A program made the position numbers and the translations under genes. Shown here one piece after another: positions 21,297 to 28,199 of a DNA stretch of 28,199 nucleotides. Under the pieces are notes generated by a model. That model was not told the origin of the DNA and searched no databases. It was given only the letters and a program-made list of their open reading frames with translations. Within the stretch, counting starts at the first letter, position 1. Each line of letters starts with the position of its first letter. The stretch is from an uncultured Methanomassiliicoccales archaeon (GTDB taxonomy: Archaea; Thermoplasmatota; Thermoplasmata; SG8-5), in the NCBI GenBank assembly GCA_938004075.1, contig CALKWP010000075.1, forward strand, positions 1-28,199. The letters are read 5' to 3'.

Positions 21297-24200
21297 GAGA
21301 GAGAAAAGTAAAAACCGTGATTGTGAGCCTGATAGTGATTGCGATGCTTCTTTTGGTTCTACCGACAACAACCTCGGCCAGTGCGCCAGTCGAACAGAAC
21401 GCGCTCAATCCGAAGATAGACCCATACCTGCACATGATGCTTGGGGGCGAGGATCCTACTGGGCTGAACTCGATGATGTCATCAGGCGTTGAGATGGTAT
21501 CAGTATTTCTGGAAACCAATGGTGATTCAAATGCCAGGGCACGATTGGAGGCCAATGGCGTGGTGGTGCGTTCTGACATCGGCAATATCATGACCGCAAA
21601 AATACCAAGAAATTCCATTAACACCGTGGCGAACATGCCTGAAATCATCTACATCGAAGGCGACAAGCCCATGCAACTACAGATGGACGTTAGCAGACCG
21701 GAGATACTGGCGGACGAAGTACAGAAAGTATTGTACACGCCATCAGGCGGAACAGTCAGGTCAGTTACTGGGGAGGGGGTAATCATCGGGATAGTTGATA
21801 CGGGGATAGATTTTACACACCCGGATTTCAGAAATGCCGACGACACAACGAGGATCCTGAAACTCTGGGACCAAGACCCAACGAATGTTAAATCGACTGA
21901 TTTGGGCTCAATCCCAGATGGATATACTGAAGAAGACGGTCTTGAATATGACTCCTTAGACATAAATTACGCATTAAGCCAACCAATTCAAAACATGCAC
22001 GATTACGTCGCCCAGCGCGACACCAACGGCCACGGCACCCATGTCGCTGGAATCGCCACCGGGAACGGCAGGGGCGATGCACGGTACAAGGGTGTGGCGC
22101 CGGAGGCGGGTATCGTGTTTGTGAAATACAAAGAAGAGGGCCAGGGTTTAGATACCGCGTTCCAGTCGTATGTTTCTGATGCAATGTCATATATCCACAA
22201 CTTCGCAAAAACTAATTCACAACCCTGCGTCATCAGCATAAGCTTAGGCACTCACTGGGGTGCGCATGATGGCACATCGCTCTTGGAGAAGCAAATAGAT
22301 TTTATATCTAGCGAAGGAACTACAGTTGTCGTGGCTGCCGGGAATGAAGGCCAGTCGTCTCGACACATAAGCGGAGATGTGAGTAACGGGTCGGTAATTA
22401 ATGAGTTTTATCTGAGCAGAACACCCGGACTTATTCCCTATCCAGTCAATGTATGTCATAATATCTGGTACGATAACTGTGACCGAATCGATATCAGGTT
22501 GACAACGCCAAATCCTCCTATTTCATATTATTGTTCTGCACCCCCATCTGCTGGCACAAACCCAGTACAGGGTGAATATGAGAATATTGAGTTTGAAATA
22601 ATTTCCACAGTTAATACCGTAACATCTGGTTTAGGAAACAACATTATAATGTATATTCATGGGGAAGTAGAAGCGACAAAGCTGTGGACAATAGAATTTA
22701 TAGGTACACAAATAGAAAACGGTCATTTTGACTCTTGGGAGATTCCAGCTGACAGTAAGAGTGGAAGGGGAATATATATGAATCCAAGTTTCGAATGCAC
22801 AATTGCCACTCCGGCCACGTCGAATTCTGCAATAACCGTTGGTTCATACAATAAAAATTCACAGACAGACGGGGAATTTTCAATTACCAGTAGCAGGGGG
22901 CCAACACGAGATGGAATGGAAAAACCAGATATAAGTGCTCCAGGCAGTATTATTACTGCCCCAAATTCGAGAGATGTTGATTCCAGTAATAATTATTGCG
23001 ATAAATCTGGAACCAGCATGGCCGCCCCTCACGTCGCCGGGGCAGTCGCCCTGATGCTCCAACTCGAACCCGTTCTGACCCCCAATCAAGTTAAAATACG
23101 GGTGCAAGATACGGCAAGGAAGGACGGGTTTACCGGTGATGTGCCAGAGCCTAATCTATGGGGCACCGGGAAGGTTGATGTGCTTGCGATAACTGGACTT
23201 CCATTTATTCAAGTGGCCTCGAATGTACCTGAAGTCATGGATAAATCGGTTCTGTTATCAATAGGAAAAAGCGGAACCATTAGGCCAGCCCTCACTCAAA
23301 TGAGTTTCGCGAATGAAAATACATGTATTCCCAAATGGTACACACAACTCACCACCATCCAATCGACACATCCTGTATATCCCGGGGATACAAAAACCGT
23401 CTCATTATCTTATACTGGTGCCACCAAAATGAAAATCCATTTTGAAAAGATTGACATCAGAACTATTGACCATATTTACATAAAAAAATCAAACGGTAAC
23501 ATCTTGAAGGATTTCAGTGGTGCATACCCGTTTGGTGTCTTGTGGGAGAGTAATCCAGCTACAGATGGAAATGTCGAATATGTGCAAATTCAAATGGTGA
23601 TAAACAACATTAATAGTTGGAGTGGGTACGGCTTCAAAATTGATTATTATGGGTATTATACCTCAATATGGAGTACCCCGGAAACCTATAATCCGACGAA
23701 ACAATGGTCTCTGTCCGATGGTGTTGGAGACAAGAAGGTGTATTGCGAAGTAAGTGATGTGAATGGTAACCATTATCAAACCTTTGATGATATTCGGTAC
23801 TCTGAATTGGATGTTTCTGTAGAAATTCTAAACCAGGTAGTATTCACAACTACCAAAACTAATGATTTACAGATTCAATCCTTAGCGGGTCCAACTCCAA
23901 CTCAAATGAGGATTAGCAACAGTGAATCCAACTCTTGGCACGTTCATAGTTCACTAAACATTCAGAACGGACGTGATTATTGGTGGCATCTAACCAGCAT
24001 AAGCCCCGCGATTAACCCGTACCCTAGCGGTTGCAGCGCTGGAGCTTCGTATAGTCAGGAACTGCTGGGAGGAACAGGCATGGTACAGCTTCCGGGAGAG
24101 GCAACCGTGTGGCGGGTCAATTTCGCCTATGTCCATCTAAAAACTGGGGATAGTCTTAAGTTCCAGTATCTTGACGGGATTTCTGTTTGGAGATGGTTTA

Positions 24201-27200
24201 ATGAATACACGGGCGTGTTGGATGGCTCCCCAATGAACTCTTTTGAAATCCCGAAAACAACACAATACAGTAGAATTCGATTGTTATTCTATTCTGCCAA
24301 CGGTAACATCCAGAGTCCATTTTCGATAACTTCGTATGAGTGGCGAAACAACAATTTGTACTATGCCAGTAATATTGATAGTATATGGACAATTAGTGGA
24401 GACCAGTACACAAATATAATCGGTGTCGGTTTCTCCAAAATCGATCTTGGCATAGAGGACAGGTTTACAGTGTTTCAGAGTGGTAACATCTTAGCGGACA
24501 TTATCGGGCCAGTCACTATGACCGGGTACATCGTAAAGGGCGAAAATAATGACGACATTGTAGTCAGATTGGTTAGTTTGAATCCCGCCAGCAGAGGCTG
24601 GGGAATTCAAATCTCCGCCAGATATTGCTACGATCGGTATTGGACAAATTGGATTGAATGGTCGAACACATATCAATCCTGGGACATTACCGATCCATCA
24701 TTTGAGGGAACCCCTAATGATGGACAAAAAACGGTGTATATTCAGGCAAAGGATGTCAACGGAAACATGGGGCTCGACAATTACATTATAACTTTGATAA
24801 CCCCAATTCTTAGTTCCATTTCTCATCCTCAGACTAATACTTGGTATGCTGATAACAATCCTTCGTTCAGCTTTTACATGGGTGCTCTCGCACCAGAGGT
24901 AAATAGATATTATTATGTATTCGACCACAATCCAACCACAATCCCTAATCCTGCCACTTCCAATTCAACGACAAGCAATTCAATCACATTGCCTAACACG
25001 GCTGATGGCATATGGTATATGCACGTCTTGGCGCAATGTCAGGACGGGAGGACACATAACCTCGGTCATTATTGTGTTAAAATAGATACCCAATACCCAA
25101 GCCCGGCCCCAGTATTGTATCCTGCTACTGCTGGAATCTACGAAGTTGCGCTATCATGGATAAGTTCCAGTGACATCTCTCCGCTGACCTATCTCGTGTA
25201 TAAGAATAATGTATATTATGCATCAACCAGCGGGACTTCCATGGCAGTATCGAGCCTCAGCCCCAGCACTACATATTCATTCTTTATCAGAGCTAGGGAT
25301 TCTGTCAATTATGGTATTGATTCTACCTCGATTAGCGCAACCACATATGCTGCACCACCGGCTTCAACATGTTTTGTCACCGGAACAATGATTTCGACAC
25401 CTGAAGGTGCTATGCCAATCGAGATAATTACTGCAGGAATGGAAATAATCTCTTATAACGAAGATTATGCAATCAAAGAAATCAAAACGGTAACATCCGC
25501 GTCACAGCATAATATCTCAAACTACCTGCAAATAAACGATATGGGAGTTACACACAATCATTACCTGTACACAAGCAATGGGCCTGTGACCGCAAATTTG
25601 ATTCAGGTGGGAGACCTTTTACTATGCATCGATGGCAGTTTTATCCCTGTGACATCGGTAGAAAATATTATGCTGGCAGAACCCGTGGTAGTATACAACA
25701 TAGAGGTGGCTGACAATCATAACTATTATGCAAATGATATTCTGGTACACAATAAGGTCTGGCCGCCATCGTGTCCGTACCTCTGGGCATGGAACGGGAC
25801 AGATTATATTTCAGACAACAGTTTACTGACAAACTCTGAAAACCTGGGTATGCCTTCCGAAAGTGTCGTTGATTATTATGTAACCCAAGTGCCATCGGTG
25901 CCAGAAGGCGAGCAGTACATGTTCAAGATATTGGAAGGCGAGCTGTATGAAACATCGTATCTGGACCAAATCAAGATGATGACTATTGACCACGACGAGG
26001 AATTCAACGTAGGTGTAGCCCAGAATGGAGAAATATTTACCTATGAAAACCTGATTTCACCATCTGAATGCATGGCAAAAGATGGCACAAACGTCACAGA
26101 CCTTGTCGATGAAAATGATGAGTTGTTCTTCGACGGACATGCTGGCGATACGATAACGATGAATTTTACATATGACAATACGAAGCCAGTCAAATTATTG
26201 ATGAGAGCAGATTTGAAATGTTCTACACCGCCACCTACTCCTGAAAATATTCCCAGCCCATTGTATGGCCCAATAGATATCCATATCCAACAAGAGAACG
26301 GTGAATGGCAAAAAGTTGGCGCGATAGTTCCGAGGGAGCGATGGAGCACGGATATCATCAATATAACACCATATTTGCCAGATGGTGCGAATATTCTCTC
26401 AGTCCTTCTCACCTGGGAATCCCACCATAAACTAGATTTTGTGATGATAGATCAATCGGAAGAGGGGCAATACACATATCAGGAATATGAGCTAACTTCC
26501 GCCGTTCATTCAATCAACGGCAATGTGCTTGCCGATTTGAATGTTGACAACGAGATTTATCAGGCGCTGACGTTTGGTGATTACGTTGATTTCACATTCC
26601 CATTCGTACCACCGCAAGCGCAATATAGGGACATTGTAATGTATGTCAAAGGATTCTACATATATAACCCATCTTTCCAGGAGATAACTGGAATCGACGT
26701 TTTCCAGGACATTGAGGTAACAGCAAGCTTTAACGGAACTGCTGGCAGTACGCTCGATATCTATTTCATCGAAACAGCTGGCAATGCGTCTAGGATTAAT
26801 GCCGATTACATTAGTGTCTTGTCCTTGGGCAATGAGCCGAGTTATCAATTAATGAATGTAATGGACATAATCGGAGAAAACAGCAAGCTTCTGTTCAGGT
26901 ATTACGCCAGTGAGCCAAGCATTAATTGCCTGACCCTAACATTTGGGATAGCCGACCATGAATTTACTCTGAATCGTACATTCATTTGCGATGGCGAGTC
27001 TTTGCAAGAAGGAACTATTGACCTCGACAAGATATTCTCAGACCTCTACAATACCAGCACGGAATTATTCATTTCGCCATACACAATTGGAGAGGCATTG
27101 ATTGCCCCAGACCTTTTTATTTGGGACTTTGGAAATGGAGATGTTGTTACAACTACGGATTTGGACCCAATTCCATTCCCGTTCATCGAACCCGGAGAAT

Positions 27201-27850
27201 ACCCTGTCTTCCTAACTATCCAGTATCCAAACAATCGCCAAACGGTCATACAAAAGGTATTCACCATTCCGAATAGACCACTCATAGCAGTGATTGAAAT
27301 CTATCAGGTTGTTGATATAACGCTCCTGATAGCTGGCAGAAAGGGCAACACAGCGACGCTTTACATCTACGAGAATGGCGTGTTAATCCAGGAAGCATCA
27401 GTCACCAGGCAGCCAGGCGATCCAAAAGCACAGACTATCGCCCTGACACTCAACAAATATCTTGAAAAAGAATATCAAATCCACCTTGTCTACGATGCCA
27501 GCCATATCGGAGAAAATCCCGTCTGGGTTACATTCGATTCTGGAGACTGTACTCTTGTGTATTCGACGATATTCTCCACAGATAATGGATTCCATCAAGA
27601 ATGCACAATCGACAAATATTACCTTGCGGGCATTACTCAAAACAATAACGAGTATTACTTCGATGCCAGTGGTTCCTATGATCTCGATGGACAAATAATT
27701 TCATATGAATGGGACTTTGGTGACAATGTCACGGCAATCGGTATGCTATCATCGCACACTTTTAATTATCCTGGTGAATATTTAGTAAATTTACGGGTTA
27801 CAGATAATAATGGTGGCAGTTCCACAAAGGAATTTCTGCTAGAGGTATGA
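21293..27850 (+). CDS. Giant secreted subtilase with internal Hint domain and PKD domains
   Basis: 2185 residues. Signal peptide about 1-30; a propeptide-like segment to about 150; a peptidase S8 domain with the full triad: Asp169 (GIVDTGIDFTHPDF), His247 (NGHGTHVAG) and Ser575 (GTSMAAPHVAG), plus the oxyanion Asn in AAGNEG. A large insert separates His and Ser. Beta-sandwich modules follow, then an Fn3 domain (about 1268-1355) and a Hint domain from Cys1360 (CFVTGTMISTPEG) through THNH to His1486-Asn1487 (ILVHN). The remaining 700 residues contain CPYLWAWNG, a region common after Hint domains in archaeal surface proteins, and two PKD domains (WDFGNG near 1944, WDFGDN near 2140). No C-terminal anchor is seen. 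It is co-transcribed with the membrane-anchored gene upstream. Confidence 0.92.
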   Translation: MRERKVKTVIVSLIVIAMLLLVLPTTTSASAPVEQNALNPKIDPYLHMMLGGEDPTGLNSMMSSGVEMVSVFLETNGDSNARARLEANGVVVRSDIGNIMTAKIPRNSINTVANMPEIIYIEGDKPMQLQMDVSRPEILADEVQKVLYTPSGGTVRSVTGEGVIIGIVDTGIDFTHPDFRNADDTTRILKLWDQDPTNVKSTDLGSIPDGYTEEDGLEYDSLDINYALSQPIQNMHDYVAQRDTNGHGTHVAGIATGNGRGDARYKGVAPEAGIVFVKYKEEGQGLDTAFQSYVSDAMSYIHNFAKTNSQPCVISISLGTHWGAHDGTSLLEKQIDFISSEGTTVVVAAGNEGQSSRHISGDVSNGSVINEFYLSRTPGLIPYPVNVCHNIWYDNCDRIDIRLTTPNPPISYYCSAPPSAGTNPVQGEYENIEFEIISTVNTVTSGLGNNIIMYIHGEVEATKLWTIEFIGTQIENGHFDSWEIPADSKSGRGIYMNPSFECTIATPATSNSAITVGSYNKNSQTDGEFSITSSRGPTRDGMEKPDISAPGSIITAPNSRDVDSSNNYCDKSGTSMAAPHVAGAVALMLQLEPVLTPNQVKIRVQDTARKDGFTGDVPEPNLWGTGKVDVLAITGLPFIQVASNVPEVMDKSVLLSIGKSGTIRPALTQMSFANENTCIPKWYTQLTTIQSTHPVYPGDTKTVSLSYTGATKMKIHFEKIDIRTIDHIYIKKSNGNILKDFSGAYPFGVLWESNPATDGNVEYVQIQMVINNINSWSGYGFKIDYYGYYTSIWSTPETYNPTKQWSLSDGVGDKKVYCEVSDVNGNHYQTFDDIRYSELDVSVEILNQVVFTTTKTNDLQIQSLAGPTPTQMRISNSESNSWHVHSSLNIQNGRDYWWHLTSISPAINPYPSGCSAGASYSQELLGGTGMVQLPGEATVWRVNFAYVHLKTGDSLKFQYLDGISVWRWFNEYTGVLDGSPMNSFEIPKTTQYSRIRLLFYSANGNIQSPFSITSYEWRNNNLYYASNIDSIWTISGDQYTNIIGVGFSKIDLGIEDRFTVFQSGNILADIIGPVTMTGYIVKGENNDDIVVRLVSLNPASRGWGIQISARYCYDRYWTNWIEWSNTYQSWDITDPSFEGTPNDGQKTVYIQAKDVNGNMGLDNYIITLITPILSSISHPQTNTWYADNNPSFSFYMGALAPEVNRYYYVFDHNPTTIPNPATSNSTTSNSITLPNTADGIWYMHVLAQCQDGRTHNLGHYCVKIDTQYPSPAPVLYPATAGIYEVALSWISSSDISPLTYLVYKNNVYYASTSGTSMAVSSLSPSTTYSFFIRARDSVNYGIDSTSISATTYAAPPASTCFVTGTMISTPEGAMPIEIITAGMEIISYNEDYAIKEIKTVTSASQHNISNYLQINDMGVTHNHYLYTSNGPVTANLIQVGDLLLCIDGSFIPVTSVENIMLAEPVVVYNIEVADNHNYYANDILVHNKVWPPSCPYLWAWNGTDYISDNSLLTNSENLGMPSESVVDYYVTQVPSVPEGEQYMFKILEGELYETSYLDQIKMMTIDHDEEFNVGVAQNGEIFTYENLISPSECMAKDGTNVTDLVDENDELFFDGHAGDTITMNFTYDNTKPVKLLMRADLKCSTPPPTPENIPSPLYGPIDIHIQQENGEWQKVGAIVPRERWSTDIINITPYLPDGANILSVLLTWESHHKLDFVMIDQSEEGQYTYQEYELTSAVHSINGNVLADLNVDNEIYQALTFGDYVDFTFPFVPPQAQYRDIVMYVKGFYIYNPSFQEITGIDVFQDIEVTASFNGTAGSTLDIYFIETAGNASRINADYISVLSLGNEPSYQLMNVMDIIGENSKLLFRYYASEPSINCLTLTFGIADHEFTLNRTFICDGESLQEGTIDLDKIFSDLYNTSTELFISPYTIGEALIAPDLFIWDFGNGDVVTTTDLDPIPFPFIEPGEYPVFLTIQYPNNRQTVIQKVFTIPNRPLIAVIEIYQVVDITLLIAGRKGNTATLYIYENGVLIQEASVTRQPGDPKAQTIALTLNKYLEKEYQIHLVYDASHIGENPVWVTFDSGDCTLVYSTIFSTDNGFHQECTIDKYYLAGITQNNNEYYFDASGSYDLDGQIISYEWDFGDNVTAIGMLSSHTFNYPGEYLVNLRVTDNNGGSSTKEFLLEV
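25370..25753 (+). other. Hint (intein/hedgehog-like) autoprocessing domain inside the subtilase
   Basis: Residues 1360-1487, 128 long, with no room for a homing endonuclease. N-terminal Cys1360 in the block-A-like CFVTGTMISTPEG, block B THNH, block F-like VYNIEVADNHNYYANDILV and the terminal His-Asn. The next residue is Lys1488, not Cys, Ser or Thr, so normal protein splicing is not expected. Cleavage at one or both ends, as in bacterial intein-like domains, is likely. It would release the protease half from the PKD half. Confidence 0.85.
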
Positions 27851-27971
27851 TAAAGTATAGCCAACATCGAATCAACTAAATCTCTAATCCAACCACAGCG
27901 TTAGCTTTTTTCTCAGGCGCTCCGAGCAGGCGGGCTTTCCGCAGAAAGGGGGCCAGCGCAGGAGCGCAAGG
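27851..27971. other. Non-coding stretch between cargo 3 and R2
   Basis: No gene. It holds a hairpin-prone GC-rich segment: GCGCTCC (27916-27922) with GGAGCGC (27961-27967) enclosing CTTTCCGCAGAAAG. Composition changes abruptly from AT-rich coding DNA to GC-rich at about 27910. Confidence 0.45.
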
Positions 27972-28037
27972 GTGGGTTCCGTCGTCCGTGGGGGATACTG
28001 CGCACGTTTGCATTTACATAACAAAGGGCACACAGCC
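27972..28037 (-). repeat. Inverted hairpin repeat R2 closing cargo 3
   Basis: GGGGGATACTGCGCACG (27990-28006) and GGGCACACAGCC (28026-28037), identical to R1 in both parts and exactly complementary to L2. The loop insert is GCATTTACATAACAAA, similar to R1. Confidence 0.8.
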
Positions 28038-28199
28038 ATTTTAGAAACATAGGTCGGCACCTGGAGCGAGAACGATCTTTCTTTGGGATAGACGGTAGCG
28101 ACCCGTGATGCCTCGCCGGAGGAAACCGACCTGCCAGCGCCGTAAAGACAGGTTTCCGCACGGGCGCGAGCGAACCATTTTAGAATCAACCGCGAGCGA
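28038..28199 (+). repeat. Promoter body, copy C, cut by the window end
   Basis: Follows R2 as copy A follows R1, with TAGGTCGGCACCTGGAGCGA (28050-28069) and the hairpin GGAAACC(GA)CCTG against CAGGTTTCC (28121-28157). Its last 96 bases match copy B at 95 positions. The TATA palindrome of A and B would lie about 35-60 bp beyond the window. Confidence 0.75.

Larger units (their letters stand above)
13414..28199. other. Putative modular cassette array of surface-protein genes
   Basis: Three AT-rich cargo blocks (13546-17873, 18242-18592, 18996-27850) separated by GC-rich non-coding modules that recur: leader hairpins L1 and L2, inverted hairpins R1 and R2, and promoter bodies A, B and C. All six cargo genes point the same way and encode membrane or secreted proteins. 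The array runs off the window inside body copy C. No integrase is present; the only recombination gene nearby is tnpA. Grouping these as one system is inference. Confidence 0.55.

Noticed and set aside
25370..25753. Standard protein-splicing intein
   Set aside because: Residue after His-Asn is Lys, the domain has no endonuclease, and it lies in a secreted protein outside any conserved active site. A cleaving Hint domain fits better.
13414..28199. Integron-like attC sites
   Set aside because: No GTTRRRY/RYYYAAC core sites at the module borders and no tyrosine recombinase in the window.
13414..28199. CRISPR array
   Set aside because: Repeats are long, few, inverted and separated by whole genes; there is no regular repeat-spacer pattern and no cas gene.

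Overview
Organism and setting. The window looks like an archaeal chromosome, most probably a member of the Thermoplasmatota. The evidence is RadA, an alpha2-type tRNA-splicing endonuclease with two repeats in one chain, a fused O6-alkylguanine-DNA alkyltransferase/endonuclease V (a fusion known from Ferroplasma), an HTH_10 (bacterio-opsin-activator type) regulator, an intron-less tRNA-Pro without encoded CCA, and many TATA boxes lying 24-28 bp upstream of start codons, which is the mark of leaderless archaeal transcripts. The rank below phylum cannot be fixed from the sequence alone.

Core half, about 1-12500. This part is GC-rich and densely coded. In order it holds a radical SAM protein (minus) divergent from tRNA endonuclease EndA; an AGT-EndoV fusion overlapping a ketopantoate reductase; a multi-pass membrane protein; two minus-strand regulators (XRE type and HTH_10 type); a three-gene ABC-2 exporter operon (ATPase and two permeases); tRNA-Pro(CGG) on the minus strand; a 43-residue zinc-ribbon protein; a frameshifted small ORF; a leader with three mutually complementary arms; the exonuclease VII genes xseA-xseB; and, on the minus strand, radA followed by a DUF1003 membrane protein. 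Three DNA repair loci (AGT-EndoV, XseAB, RadA) sit within 10 kb.

Accessory half, about 12500-28199. A lone IS200/IS605-type tnpA marks the start. Composition then switches to visibly AT-rich coding DNA encoding only secreted and membrane proteins. Three cargo blocks are seen: (1) a 1190-residue secreted propeller/metallophosphoesterase plus two small membrane proteins; (2) one 116-residue membrane protein; (3) a 766-residue propeller/Fn3 surface protein plus a 2185-residue subtilase carrying an internal Hint (intein/hedgehog-like) domain and PKD domains. The blocks are separated by GC-rich, non-coding, repeated modules: a roughly 200-bp body ending in a TATA promoter (copies A, B and C, the last cut by the window end), a leader hairpin repeat (L1, L2) upstream of cargos 1 and 3, and inverted copies of that hairpin (R1, R2) downstream of the same cargos. 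Cargo 2 is instead flanked by its own 10-bp direct repeats and a near-perfect inverted repeat.

Interpretation. The repeated modules, cargo-specific ends and uniform surface-protein content suggest a modular cassette array of exchangeable cell-surface genes, each provided with a promoter. This is the most unusual element of the window and matches no system that I recognise. How it moves is unknown; the neighbouring HUH transposase is a candidate, not a demonstrated agent.
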